DNA of 64,000 nucleotides, from assembly GCA_034401795.1 (NCBI GenBank), contig CM067359.1, forward strand, positions 140,133,923-140,197,922, read 5' to 3'. This document shows, piece by piece, positions 11,390 to 23,047 of this stretch. Position 1 is the first letter of the stretch. Each line of letters opens with the position of its first letter. Position numbers and translations under genes: made by a program. This stretch comes from Chaetoderma sp. LZ-2023a. Taxonomy: Eukaryota; Mollusca; Caudofoveata; Chaetodermatida; Chaetodermatidae. A model generated the notes under the pieces. That model saw only the letters and a program-made list of their open reading frames with translations. It had not been told where the DNA came from and did no database searches.

Positions 11390-12690
11390 AAATCTTCTTT
11401 GAAACTGCTTGGTGGATTGATTCCAAAATCATGAAATATCATCTAGCGCACAAGCTGAACCAAGTTTATTCAAGGGAACTTGATTGGCCAAATGGTTCGG
11501 GGATGACCTAGTTTTTGTGAAAACGACTTCTCCAGAACGGCTGAATAGATCGTGTCAAAATTGGAGAGATATGATTAGGGACAAAGTCTGAGTAAAGTAT
11601 GTTTGAGCGAAGACGATATGTAAAAAAAACATGGCCGTGGTGGACCAATCAAAATGTAGTGTGTTTGGCGATCATATTGGAATATTTTTATTTGATGGAC
11701 TTGTAGGCCTAAATTGGTTCTATATATTTTGGCTATTCTGGCTATTCTGTTTTCAAATTTGCTATGGTTGAAACAGTCAGATAAACGGTTTGATGACTAT
11801 CTTAGATCATTTTCCCGCCAGCAGCTCTCATACTAAAGCATACACATTTGTTCCAATGAAGCCCATTTGGCCGGCGCCCATCTTCGATTTTGGCAGATTT
11901 TTAGAAACATCTTTAAAGAACTCCGAAACCATTTGGGGGATCGATTAAAAACTTGAATACAGCATCATCTAGGGCAACAGTTTAACAAAGTTTTTCAAGG
12001 GAAGTTGTTTGACCAAATGTTATGGTGGCCATCTTGAATGGCATAGTTTTCATGAAAAGTACTTCTACACAACCACTTAATGGGGCGGGCCGAAATTTGA
12101 GAGATATGATTAGGGACTAAGGGCCATTGAGGTTTGTTCAAGGGAAGTTGATATACGTAAAACACATGGCCGCTGTGGGCCAATCAATATGTAGCGTGTT
12201 TGGTGGCCATATTGGACTTTTTTATTTATGAATTTTGAAGACGAAATGGCTCTATATCGATTTTTTTCTTATTCCGATTTCAAGTTTGGCATTTTCGAAA
12301 CTGTCGGATAAACGATTTGTGTCCATTTTGGAACCTTTCCCGCCAAATACTCCCATACTAAATCAATAGGAAATTTTAAATGTCTTCTTGAGAACCACTA
12401 GGCCAATTTCATTTATTTTGCTAGGACTCATCCAAGGAATAGAGATCCAAGTTTGCTCAAACGAAGCTGATCGACCAATTTGGCTGGTGGCCATATTGGA
12501 TTTTGACCATTGTTTAGAAACATCTTTTAAAATCTTTTTCTATGAAAGCACTTGGGCGATCGATTCAAAACATATAAAATATGATCTAGGGCAAGAGTTG
12601 AACCAATTTGTTGAAGGGAACTTGATTGGCTAAATGGTCCATTGGCAATCTTTGATTACCTAGTTTTCGCGTTTTCAAATCTGCTTTTTT
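11390..12690 (+). repeat. Divergent long tandem repeat, about 2.3 units of 520-620 bp
   Basis: The motif GAAAC..TTGG.GGAT.GATT recurs at about 11,400, 11,925 and 12,543. The words ATGATTAGGGACTAAGGGCC, GGCCAATCAAAATGTAG and GGTGGCCATATTGGA recur between them. Related sequence lies in the block at 34,447-35,290. This is a dispersed family, not coding; the open frames at 12,388-12,917 are repeat-derived. Confidence 0.65.
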
Positions 12691-12913
12691 CGAAACTGTG
12701 GGATAGGCATTTTGGCAACCACATATTCAGACTGAAGTATTGTGAATATAAAATGTACTGTGTTAATCTTTACTGTCAATTTTCATATATTGACGATGAG
12801 TATATAAGAAGCCTACAGAGAAAAATGTCTAAATGCCAATTTTCGAGAAGGCAGATATTTCATAAATTTTTGTCCGATCTAAGCCTCTTATCATCAAAAA
12901 ATGCAAATTTTGG

Positions 12914-12951
<38 letters not shown>

Positions 12952-13560
12952 TTACAAGAATTTATAATTGGCTAATACAATATTGCTATGGCTCTAAAGC
13001 GCAGAACATTAGCATAAAATAATAAATCTATTAAAAATCATGTTGTACACTATTTAATCAGTGAGAAAATCTGAAATTTATCTTTAAAATCTATGATAAA
13101 ATGCTAGTGGTACCTTGATTAAAATAGGTTTAAGAAAGATGGTTAATTAAAATTCCATACAAATTTTGAAATGCTATGTTATGAATTAATTATGAATACT
13201 TAATATTATTTATTGCTATTAAGAAATCTATCTGATAGACATAATTAAAATTCTATCAAATATTCAAATACATAATGGTATCAGGATTATTAGGTTGGTA
13301 GTCTAAGGCTGTGTCCTCACTAGAGACTTAACCGGCATAACATGAAGATTAACTCTCCAGTGAGATTACAACCTCAAAACCAATCAATAAAATTCCTTGT
13401 TGAAAAGATGTTTTTAACTCTGCGAAACATGTTTAACAAGGATAACATATCCATTGATTTGGTCAGAGAATACAAGTTTTTTTTCTCGTTTAAAATGCAG
13501 GAGATGCCATCTGAGACAATCTAGATTTCAAATTTTTTGGAGAGGACCTCCAACACCCCC
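12690..13560. other. AT-rich spacer with (ATA)n at 12,917-12,950
   Basis: A trinucleotide run of about 11 units, then AT-rich sequence with no recognised feature. Confidence 0.5.
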
Positions 13561-13619
13561 CACCCCACCACACCCCCTGACTGGTCGGACTAGTAAGCTC
13601 ATGCTGACCGATCCACATC

Positions 13620-13621
13620 TG

Positions 13622-13652
<31 letters not shown>

Positions 13653-13700
13653 CGCACACACGCACACACACACGCATGCATGCGCGCATGTGCACGCACA
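13620..13700. repeat. (CA)n/(CACG)n microsatellite
   Basis: Alternating CA with interspersed CG and GCATGCATGCGC. The short His/Thr frames across it are artefacts. Confidence 0.9.
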
Positions 13701-13799
13701 CACTCAGCATACTATACATATGCTACCATGTAGCAAGATGGTTGGTAATTACATTAGCGGTGTATTTTCACCACAAAGCCATGCCCCTATTATTAAATT

Positions 13800-14650
13800 G
13801 CTTTTTCTTAATGTGATCTGTTTCTGATTTCTGATAATGTAATGGCACTCTGTCTAATTATGTTTGCATCTGACTCTCTGGATGCCATTGCTCTTGATAC
13901 ATTTACACAATACCTGCCCAAATGCATTTCTATTTGGACCTAATGCCACCATTGTGATATATTAAGTAAATTCTATTTCAGTTAACCAGACTTATGACTT
14001 AATATTTATAAGCTATTAAAGCTAATTAATAATTTCTCACACCTAGGAATTTGAGATTGTACGCTATTTTTATCGAATGCAAACTTACTACATGTTAAAG
14101 CATTGACAGGGAATCTAGGGGTGTGGACACATTTGTTGTCTATGATGGTTGGTGCTTTTGCTGGTTGTGTTATCGCTTCCCTGTCAATGCCAAAATACTG
14201 TAATGCTACAACTACTTGAATAACATACATGCTAAAGAGGATTGTCAATAGCAATGCATTGCTTACATTTTCCTTGAGGCTCAAACCATAAGTCTGTATC
14301 TGAAAAATCTGTAAGAACCTCGCTCCGTATCAGAAAACGTCAACTCAATAAAATTTGCAAAATGGTACAAAAAATGTAATTAAGGTTTCACTGCCCTTAA
14401 TTGTAATGTTAAAATGTCCCCCACCCCACACTTAATCTGGTGTCGCTCCCAGTGTATTATGGGGAATTTGATTGTGATGACATCATCACGAACATATGAA
14501 TTGGGAATGATAATTTACTTTGGTGGCATGTTTCATCATAGCATTACATGGTAGAACGGCCAATCCACTCAACATTATCTTATTCTTCCAAATGCCGCCT
14601 ACAACCTGATAAAAATTATGCCTTATGTGAAAAATTGGTCGTCTACATTA
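13800..14650. other. Spacer upstream of the exon at 14,854
   Basis: No gene recognised. A minus-strand frame of 92 codons at 14,006-14,284 has no supporting feature. Some of this stretch may be promoter of the downstream exon, but no TATA box is placed convincingly. Confidence 0.35.
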
Positions 14651-14853
14651 CCCACAGTCTCGTTTGACTCCGCATTTCCCTAAATAGCGGGTACTCGAGT
14701 CATTATGCAGGAGTCGTTATGTTTAGAATTGAAACTCGTTTTTATTGGGGCCGAAGATGGCGAAGAAAAAGAAGCTTTAGTTTGGGAGCTTGAGAAAGTT
14801 ATTTTGAGACTGCAATATTCGTAGTAGTGTCTCTCTTTATGTGACAGAGAAAA

Positions 14854-15216
14854 ATGTACCTCATACGTGCTAAAAAGAATTATGAAAAGCAGGATGAGAA
14901 AGAGTTGCAGGAGAAACGGGAAAAGTTTAACGAGCGATATTCACAAAATTTGATTGACGCGAACGAACCCGTGTCAAATTCGCCGGCAGCTGGACCGTCT
15001 AATGTTGGCTTGCGAGTTTCTGATCAACAACAAAACTATAATCAGGTTCAAAAGTCTCAGAATATGTCTGATTCTAAAATTCAAAATGGAAAATCGCCGG
15101 AATTTAAACCTGAAGATTTACCAGATGGAACCTGCTATCGACCGAGAAGTCTTGTGGAATCGGACGAACCAAGCTGCTCATCTAAAGACGGTCAATCAGC
15201 TGTCAGAAAGGCCGAG
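14854..15216 (+). CDS. First coding exon of an unrecognised host gene
   Basis: An ATG at 14,854 opens 121 codons, up to a textbook splice donor (GAG|GTAAGA, GT at 15,217) in phase 0. Residues 1-35 are strongly charged with heptad-like Glu/Lys spacing (KNYEKQDEKELQEKREKF), fitting a short helix or coiled coil. Residues 36-121 are hydrophilic and Gln/Ser/Asn-rich, probably disordered. There is no signal peptide or membrane segment. The composition is far more protein-like than any other short frame here, and no repeat family covers it. Reading past the donor reaches a stop within ten codons, as expected in an intron. The function is unknown and downstream exons were not identified. Confidence 0.6.
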
Positions 15217-15222
15217 GTAAGA
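15217..15222 (+). other. Predicted 5' splice site (GTAAGA)
   Basis: GAG|GTAAGA matches the donor consensus and ends the coding exon in phase 0. Confidence 0.55.
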
Positions 15223-15652
15223 ATTTTAAAGGAGTTACCATTGTAATATTATGCAACAGCTTTATTAAACACATTATATACCTGAAATGTATATGACATT
15301 CACATTTTCAAGATTATTTATTGTTATATTATTGTCAGAGATTCATACACATTATGATTAGCGTTATTTTAATGGTTGAACTGTTAACCCTTTTACTGCT
15401 ACATTGTGAGATTGAACGTAACTTATTCAGTTCGCAGACCTGACTAAAACACATCCATGGCTCATGAATACTATATCAGAGTTAATAAGGATTTCCCTGT
15501 GCCCTAGTTGTTGCTAATTCTGAGAATAGTGTTGCTATATGTTGTTGCTGAATAGAGCAACAGTTTTAACCCTTTAATAGAACTCAAGCCAGTCACAAAT
15601 CGCTTCTACAGTTGTAGAAAATATAAATTTTCTTGAATATACTTGAGGTCCT

Positions 15653-15885
15653 TTAACTCTTTAACACTCATATCAGCCAAAAGCGGCTTCTGGAGTGGTC
15701 TTGGGAAATCTCCATTCGCAGACCAAGAGAATACTATGTATGAAAATTTACCACTCGAATGACTGGCTCGATAACCCAGCCAGTCATTCCAATGTTAAAA
15801 AATCATATTCTCTTGGTCTGCAAATAAACATTTTCTATGAGAAAATTGAAATTCTCTTGAACAAATCCTAACGAACTAAATTATA
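15653..15885. repeat. F1 fold-back element
   Basis: Starts TTAACTCTTTAACACTC. Both arms are present around CTCGATAACCCAGCC. The right terminus is worn, with no clear TTAA. Confidence 0.75.
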
Positions 15886-15904
15886 TCAAGAATGTTGAAA
15901 TTTG

Positions 15905-16112
15905 TGCTTAAGTGAATGGCCATTTGCAGGCCAAGAGAAGACCATTTTAAAAATTTTACCTCAGGAATGAATGGCTCGATCTACTGAAGCAGTCACGCCA
16001 ATATTAAAATTTCAAAAATGGTCTTCTCTTGGCTTGCAAGTGGACATTCCTCAAGACCTCCAGAGGCCGGATTTCGCCAGCTTGACCACTAAAGTGTTAA
16101 ACTAAAAGGGTT
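15905..16112. repeat. F1 fold-back element, variant
   Basis: Arms GGCCATTTGCAGGCCAAG and CTTGGCTTGCAAGTGGAC pair. The centre is decayed. The right end is AAAGTGTTAA with AAAAGGGTTAAG just beyond. Confidence 0.65.
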
Positions 16113-16164
16113 AAGAATGTACCTTTCATAACCGTATCCATTATAAGCATGAAAGCTGGCATTT

Positions 16165-16345
16165 AATAACCCCTTTAATGGTCAAGATTTCTCATGAAAA
16201 TCAAATTTCTTTCTTTGTTCAGTGTTCATTTGCAGGCAACCGAGCCAGTCATTCCAGTGGTGAATTAAAAAAAATAGTCTTCTCTTACCCTGCAAATGGA
16301 CATTCCGCAAGACGACTTCAGCGGCCGGTTTTAGTTCCGCCGCGA
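16165..16345. repeat. F1 partial copy
   Basis: The left arm is shortened and joins straight onto ACCGAGCCAGTCATTCCAG. The right arm with GGCCGGTTTTAG is complete. Confidence 0.6.
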
Positions 16346-16419
16346 AAATCCAATAGTCCCTCAAAAAAGTGTTTGAATTGTATGTCTTTGAGGATTTTAA
16401 CAATTTAATAAACATTCCG

Positions 16420-16500
16420 TTGAATATTTTGAAACTAATCTGACTGGGAGCTGTTGCTCACATAGACAGTATGCAGTATCATTTGTTGCAAAATATTCAA
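16420..16500. repeat. F3 core palindrome, short copy
   Basis: TTGAATATTTTGAAAC, CTGGGAGCTGTTGCT, then a partial return arm ending AAAATATTCAACGG. Confidence 0.55.
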
Positions 16501-16504
16501 CGGC

Positions 16505-16734
16505 TTTAACCGTTTAACCCTCGAATTTGTTGAAGAAAATTTCAATTTTCTTATAGAAAATATCTATTTACAGACCAAGAGCATACTATGTTTGAAAGCT
16601 TACCACTGGAATGACTCATCAAACCAATCATTCCAGTGGTAAATTAAAAAAAATAGTCTTCTCTTGGTCTGCAAATGGACATTTCTCGGGACGACTGCAG
16701 AATCCATTTTTGGTTGATGTGAGGGTAAAAGTTA
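16505..16734. repeat. F1 fold-back element
   Basis: TTAACCGTTTAACCCTCG at the left and AAAAGTTAA at the right. The orientation is opposite to the copy at 17,123. Confidence 0.75.
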
Positions 16735-17122
16735 AATTTTAATTTGGGGATGTCCGGTTTTAAAGTTTTAAATCGCTTCCAACACGTGATAGACTATATA
16801 TAAGCGGTGAGCGTAGCTTATGTGTACCCATAGCTAGAAATCAGTGGGGTATAGCTAGAAACTTATCCCTCTTGCTTGACTAAATTTAAATTAAACTCTT
16901 ACAACACTGTAGACTAGATTTAAGTAAAGTTCTCTCAATCCATTCTTTCCAATCTAGTTATGTATATGTACCCATCACTAAGTTAACTGAGCACTAGATA
17001 AATGCCCTATAATGAAGTTACGGTCAATAGCTTTTCAATCCATTGACTCATTATATTGCTTCAGGCTACCCTATGATCCCCCTGTGTATGAAGAATACAA
17101 GCGTTGACAACTCTAATGTACA

Positions 17123-17352
17123 TTAACCCTTTAACACTCATATCAGCCAAAAAATGGCTTCTGCAGTGGTCTTGAGAAATGTCCTTTTACAGACTGAAAG
17201 AAGACTATCTTTGAAAATTTACCACTGGAATGACTGGCTCGATAACCGAGCCAATCATTCCAGTGGTAAATTTTCAAAAATAGTCCTTGGTCTGCATATA
17301 GACATTTTCTATAAGAAAATTGAAATAAGGGTGGAAACAAATTCAATTTGAC
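17123..17352. repeat. F1 fold-back element
   Basis: Starts TTAACCCTTTAACACTC. The centre CTCGATAACCGAGCC is perfect. The right end is slightly decayed. Confidence 0.8.
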
Positions 17353-17359
17353 ACTGCAA

Positions 17360-18190
17360 AATCATTCAGTCGAAATATTTTCAAGATTATATCAATTCAA
17401 CAACATTATAATTTCTGTTAGATCTGACAATGATATATAGCAAATCGGCCTCCCCCCCCCCCCCCCCCCCCCCCAATGTTTCTCATGTCATCTAAATTCT
17501 GAATGTGCCAGTGACGTCACACCTAGAAATCTAGGGGTCCCAGACTAAAATCTTTGGGATTCCCATGTGCCAGTTTGTCTCATCCATGCTAAAATTAGAG
17601 AGTAACATTGGTGCACACTGCACAGCTATGAATTATGTGGGTTCCATGCTAGATTTTATGGGTGTGTTTCACAGTTTTGTGTAAAAACCTGTAAAACTAA
17701 TTAATATTTAACAATCATGCCAGATTTTCAGGGGTCCCATGTGATCCACTATCACAACATTCGGGGGTCCCCAGTTACATTTTGGGGGTCCATACCCTCA
17801 AAGGGAATCGTTTTAGCCCTCAAAAGGACCCTTTTCAGAAACCCTGTTCATCCCACCCACTGACAATTTATAAATGCATGTCAGGACCATAAGGTTGAAA
17901 GGATCACTATCTGAGTAAATATAAGTAAATTATGTATTGAATTTCTTTATGGATTCACTTTGTTGTTAATGGCACTACAGCCACACAGCTCACCACCACT
18001 CTCAGTCCTCTTGTATTTGTGCTTTTAATTTCGATCAATTCATGACTCACAAAGGATTCAAGTCTGCAGATGTACACGCTACCACAAATCCAAGCTACTA
18101 CAATAACATGTGTATAGCCTGGGATGAATGTGGCTGTCAATGAACCCATGCTACAAGCCAGTCACATCTGGAGAATACAACCGGGTACTT
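17360..18190. other. Spacer with a long C run at 17,452-17,474
   Basis: No gene. The C homopolymer is a likely assembly-error site. Several short GGGGTCC/TCCCATG repeats follow without clear structure. Confidence 0.45.
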
Positions 18191-18191
18191 T

Positions 18192-18273
18192 TGTGGGACA
18201 ATTTGATGGCAGTAATTTAAGATGGGTGGTCGTATGACCACCCATCTTAAAGCACTATCATCAAATGGCCCAC
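18192..18273. repeat. F6 near-perfect hairpin
   Basis: TTTAAGATGGGTGGTC and GACCACCCATCTTAAA meet at a 4-base centre. The outer arms GTGGGACAATTTGATGG and TCATCAAATGGCCCAC also pair. Related hairpins with GGTGGTTCTTTAAGAC lie near 40,430-40,530 and 53,850-53,930. Confidence 0.75.
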
Positions 18274-18289
18274 AGAAGATCTTTACTGT

Positions 18290-18990
18290 ATCTCGTAAGT
18301 TGTATTAAGCGGCCACAAGTCTTCAGTGGCCATGTCCTAAGATCCCATACAGGTTATTTTATAGACAGGTTTGACTGTAGTAATAAGTACTGTGTCTCTA
18401 CAACTGCCACATTGCCATAGCCCCATTGCAAGCCTTCCTGATTCTATTTCAGACTGTATGATCCTGTTGATTTTTTTGGTATTACATGGTTATGAAATAA
18501 ACTCTTCATCTCTCTCTCTCTCTCCAGTGCTTTATTCGATCAGTCAGTCTGTGATTGACACGCCAAGGTCCTCAACTTCATCTCTTCTGTAAGAAATTAG
18601 ATCTTGGCTTCTCTCAGGAGAGGGAACTGGTGGATAAACGGATGTAATCTAGCAAAATTGTACATCACCAATTTAATCAATGGAATACATTACTGGTGTT
18701 GTAAATTTTTTTTGCTAGGAAATTAATAAATTTGATCCTCAGGTCAGATGAATTGTGTTTATTAAGATAACTGGGAGGCAAAAGTTGATGAATTGGTGTG
18801 TTTATTTAATGGAGAAATGATATTAGTCAATCGGCTATCTATATAAATATTCCATTATTAATAACATTCTGTTAGGTTTGTGCACTGGTATTAATGTACA
18901 TGTCCAGTCAAATCTGGTATGAGTATGAAGAATATAACAAACCACAAAGGAAAGCCCGGGAAACTTAGAATTGGGAAGCGACATTCTGTC
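18290..18990. other. Spacer with a short (TC)n run
   Basis: A (TC) run of about 8 units at 18,510. Nothing else recognised. Confidence 0.4.
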
Positions 18991-18996
18991 AGTCAG

Positions 18997-19115
18997 ATTA
19001 AATGTCTTCCTGCAGAATTTTTGCAGACTACCAGTACATTTTCCATAGGGTTTAACTCTGGATATGCTGAATATTTTGAAAACAATTTGACTGAAATTTG
19101 TTTGTGGCTAAGCCC
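18997..19115. repeat. F4 half element
   Basis: Left arm only: TTTTTGCAGACTACC through GCTGAATATTTTGAAAAC and TTTGTGGCTAAGCC. The return arm is missing. Confidence 0.6.
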
Positions 19116-19174
19116 AGAGGTGTAGTGAGGTTGTCTGACATTCGGGGCGAACCAGGATTTTGCTCCCCTCCCTA

Positions 19175-19345
19175 CGTACACACGCACGCACGCATGCACG
19201 CACGCACGCACGCTCACACACACCAATGCTGGCACCCGGGGCCAATACCAGCCACAATGGCCCTTTTGGATCCCCTCTCCATATCCCAACAGTACACTGA
19301 AGTCTGCGGCCAGGACATACTGCCCTACTCCCCCCCCCCCCCCCA
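19175..19345. repeat. CACG/CACA microsatellite and a C run (19,330-19,344)
   Basis: Simple alternating repeats at about 19,175-19,225, and a homopolymer C run further right. Confidence 0.85.
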
Positions 19346-19429
19346 GTTAAATGTTCAAATTGAATATTCCATACAGTAGTAGACCCATGTTTGTATCAGT
19401 TGTGTGGTAATTAACCAGAGTGAGGCGGG

Positions 19430-19610
19430 TTAAGAAAATCTAAATCTGTGCCTAAGAAATGTCCATTGGCAATTTAAGTGAATACTAGTTTTTGAAAATT
19501 TGCCACTAGAGCGACTGGCTCTGTTAAATCGAGCCAGTAATCCCAGTGGTAGACGCATAGCAAAATTTTGTCTAGCAAATGGATATTTCTGAAGCCCTGG
19601 GACTGCAACC
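19430..19610. repeat. F1 degraded copy
   Basis: Both arms (TTTTTGAAAATTTGCCAC and CCAGTGGTAGACGC) are visible with indels; the centre reads GGCTCTGTTAAATCGAGCC. Confidence 0.55.
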
Positions 19611-19878
19611 ATGGGGTAAGCACTGAATTGTTTTAACGGAGGCTGAAAGGGATCCTGAAGTTTCGGAAGGGGGTCAGTGATTTCACATAAAAGTCGTCAA
19701 TCTGATGCTGGGAAGGCTGCTAACAGCTCACCAAGTCAAATGGGTGTTGCGGCCATGCACTGCAAAAGCTGGTTTGGGCCGTTTTGAAAGATTACCACAT
19801 ATTTTGTATAAATTATGTGTGGGAAATGAATACTGTAGAAATGCAAATTGTATGGACTAACAAATGAGCAGGTCTAAC

Positions 19879-20113
19879 TTAACTCTTTCACCGTGAATCT
19901 GGCCGAAACTTGCCTCTGCAATGATCTTGACATGTGTCCATTTTCAGACCGATAGATTATTTTTGAAAATTTACCACTGGAATGACTGGCTCGATAATCG
20001 AGCCAGTCATTCCAGTGGTAAATTTTCAAAAATAGTCTTCTTGGCCTGCAAATGCACATTCAATAAGCGAATATTTTGGTTTTCTTGACCAAATTTCGCC
20101 ATTAAATGGTTAA
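19879..20113. repeat. F1 fold-back element bounded by TTAA
   Basis: TTAA at 19,879-19,882 and 20,110-20,113. The centre CTCGATAATCGAGCC is perfect, and arms of about 80 bp are nearly complementary. Confidence 0.85.
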
Positions 20114-20519
20114 GAATACTGATTAATACAGATTCTAGCTTGTGGAATGATTGAGACAGATCTTTCCAGGAACATGTTCCACAGGGGAACAAGCTTTTCT
20201 CTGGTCAGATGCTTTCTGCTGACCATTGGTCATCTGGAAATATGCCTTGAGCTAGTAACTCTAGACATGTTTATAGTGCACAAAAGTGCTGAGATTTTCA
20301 GCTATTTCTGAACCCATGGTATTTTATCCTACCATACATGTCTGTACCACATGGTAGTGTGTTTTAAGTTATATCTTTAATGTGGGAGACTGGATTAACA
20401 AACATTAATTCCATATTACCCTTTCATTGCACCCCTCCTCCCCCACCCACCCCCGCCACTACAGCCATTAAACTACCTCAAAGGTTTAGCAGGGATTTAA
20501 AGGAAGAAAATAGAACTCT

Positions 20520-20650
20520 ACAGTTGTCTTGAGGATTGCCCCATTCACAGGCTAAGACATGGGCCTCGCAGCGAGTCATTCTCAAAATAGTCTTCTCAGG
20601 GCTTTTAAGTGAACATTCACTAAGTCTACATTGAAATTTTGGTCATTAAA
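20520..20650. repeat. F1 remnant
   Basis: CAGTTGTCTTGAGGATTG and CTCAAAATAGTCTTCTC identify degraded arms. Confidence 0.45.
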
Positions 20651-20679
20651 AAATAATACCAAATTGGTACATACATCTC

Positions 20680-21070
20680 CAAATTGATGAATCCAGTTTA
20701 TCGATCATCATAATGATGTCATAATCAACAACGTCACATGAAGGCTGACATCATAATCAATTACGTCTGGTCATGAATGATGTAATTTAGTCTGTCATAC
20801 ATGTAAATGCTTAATAGTCTGTCAAGTTGTACGAACAGCATGTCTTTACTATTTAATAAACATGCTGTTGAATATTTGATACTAATTTAACTGGGCACCA
20901 TAGGCAGCAACAGCACGCAGTAAAATTTGTTTCAAAATATTCAACAGCTTACCTGTGTAGTTTTTGAGAAATTGAGATTCAGGGAGTGCAGGGATCGAAT
21001 AATCCCATCACAGGCAAAGCATGGGTGGAGCTTAGCTAGAGATTGGCGGGGCATTGCTAAAACTGGATTC
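20680..21070. repeat. F3 fold-back element
   Basis: In order: ATAATGATGTCATAATC motifs, GTTGAATATTTGATAC, a centre with GGGCACCATAGGCAGC, TTCAAAATATTCAACAGC, and a tail GGGTGGAGCTTAGCTAG. It mirrors the copy at 30,530-30,960. Confidence 0.75.
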
Positions 21071-21119
21071 AAACATTGGTGCATAAATGTACATCCCCAA
21101 ATTGGTGCATATATCTTGC

Positions 21120-21530
21120 TGAGTTAATGAGAATATGATCATCAGTGATGGGGTGGCAAATCTTGAGGAATCAGAGCAGGCGTCAAGGTGCAGAAGGGCC
21201 ACATGAGGGGATACAATACTTTTCCTATGGGGCAGGTATGGGAGACGCTGAAGCGAAGCTCTGGTTCTCACCGTCAGCACCACTCCACTGCTGATCATTC
21301 GCATTTATCTTTTGAAACCTCATGAAATTCATTAATCTCACTTTTTACTTCATTCATTTTCCACTATCAAATATTCTGAAATTAATTTAACTAGTAGCAA
21401 TTGCTGCTCGATGTGTAAAGCTTTGAATTCAATTTTAAACGAAAACTACTTGTAGATTGATCGGTCGATGACACATCATCGCAAATCCCCATGTTCACCG
21501 CTTTAAACGTTTAACCTCACCTCACAACCC
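21120..21530. other. Spacer, nothing supported
   Basis: A minus-strand frame of 90 codons at 21,032-21,304 partly overlaps an F3 tail and has no splice or domain support. Confidence 0.35.
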
Positions 21531-21534
21531 ACCC

Positions 21535-22560
21535 CCGCGGGTGGAGCCAAATGTAAATGTCCTTTTGCACTCCACAACCATATGGGTAACTCACATACCA
21601 AATTTGGTTGAATTTCGTCCAACAATGTCAGAGGAGTTGCATTAAAATCAATTTCATGATGTTTTGACCCCATCCCCACCCCCTTGGGCAGGGCCAGTTG
21701 TAAATGTGCTCATCCATTCCACATCGATATTGGTAACTCACATACTAAATTTGGTTGAATTCTGTCCAGTGTTTTCGGAGGAATTTCATTATACAATCAA
21801 TTTCATGACACTTAGACTGCCCTGCCCCACCCATTCTTGGAGGTGGGGCCAAATCTAAATGTGCTCATGCACTCCACATTGATATGGGTAACTTATGTAC
21901 CAAATTTGGTTGAATTCCGTCAAACACTTTCGGAGGAGTTGCATTACAATTAATTTCTGGACCTGTTGACCCCCCATCCCCCATCCAAAGGGTTTGGGCA
22001 TCCCCCACATAGGGCCAAATATAAATGTGCTCATCCCCTCCACATTGATATGGGTAACTCACATACCAAATTTTGTTGAATTCCGCCCAATGGTTTCGGA
22101 GGAGTTGCATTACAATACATTTTTTTACTCCATCCCCCACTCTCTCCTGGGAGCGGGGGCAATTGTAAATGTACTCATGTACTCCACATTGATATGGGTA
22201 ACTCACATACCAAACTTCATTGAATTCTGTCCAACGTTTTAGGAGGAGATGCGCTACAATCAATTTCTGCAGGTTAAACTTTGACCTTTTAACCCCTCCC
22301 CACCCCCTAGGGACATGGCCAAATCTAAATGGCCTCGTGCACTCCGCAATCTTATGGGTAACTCACATATCAAATTTTGTTGAGTTCTGTCTAACGGTTT
22401 CACTCACACTACAAGTGATTTGACCTTATGACCCCTGCCCCGTCCCGCTGCTGGCGAAGCCAAATCTAAATATCGCCTTGCAAAGCGGAATCATATGGGT
22501 AACCCACTACCAAATTTGGTGAATTCCACCCAGTGGATTAGGAGGAGATAGCATGACTGA
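21535..22560 (+). repeat. About 150-bp tandem satellite, seven units
   Basis: The anchor ATGGGTAACTCACATACC recurs at about 21,581, 21,728, 21,883, 22,048, 22,193, 22,353 and 22,493, each followed by TTTGGTTGAATTC. The reverse complement of the same unit builds the arrays at 49.77-50.2 kb and 51.0-51.8 kb. The open frames here are repeat-derived. The array stops just before DIRS-A. Confidence 0.85.
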
Positions 22561-22604
22561 CGGACAGACAGATGGACAGAGGTGATTACAGTTTCTCCTT
22601 CGAT

Positions 22605-22770
22605 CAATACTCACCATTCTATTACTTCTGATACAAGCTATCCTGGATAGCTGGGCCCTAGGACTATAAACTTAGTAAGCTTTACCGGCTCCTGGAACCG
22701 GGTACTCGGCTCCCAACTGCCGAGTACCCGTTTGCCATGAAGCTCATTCTTGTTTGCATAGCAACAAAAG
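22605..22770 (+). repeat. DIRS-A left inverted terminal repeat
   Basis: TCACCATTCTATTACTTC, GATAGCTGGGCCCTAGGAC and CCGAGTACCCGTTTGCC match the reverse complement of 27,494-27,655 with few differences. Confidence 0.9.
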
Positions 22771-22872
22771 CTACATGTTTTTTTGCAGTTGGAGGTCTTA
22801 AAGTTTTCTAAGTCGTTTACCTTGATTGTGATAGCTTTGTGTTCGCTCTCTAAGGATTATTTGGATTACCAT

Positions 22873-22896
22873 GGAAGGAGCCGATGATAACCAGGT
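22873..22896 (+). CDS. Possible short first coding exon of DIRS-A
   Basis: ATG at 22,873 encodes eight residues (MEGADDNQ). If spliced after CAG to the acceptor at 23,678 it would join in phase 0 to the cysteine-rich segment starting at 23,679. The donor (CAG|GTCGTA) is weak, so this is only a proposal. Confidence 0.25.
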
Positions 22897-23031
22897 CGTA
22901 TATTTCCATGTTATTCCATAGTTAAAAGACTTAGGTCTTCAAAATTTCGTCTGTCGCATGTTCCAATTTCTGACCCCGAATCTGGGACGTGTGTTAACAG
23001 CGAAATATGCCAGATTGATCGCCTTCATTTA

Positions 23032-23047
23032 CCCCCCCCCCCCCCCC
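23032..23047. repeat. C homopolymer run
   Basis: Sixteen C in a row in the DIRS-A leader; the length is uncertain in any assembly. Confidence 0.9.

Noticed and set aside
13454-13816. 120-codon frame rich in His/Thr
   Set aside because: Spans the CA/CACG microsatellite; no coding character outside it.
21865-22263. 132-codon frame with repeated VSYPYQCG words
   Set aside because: The peptide repeat is the 150-bp satellite translated.
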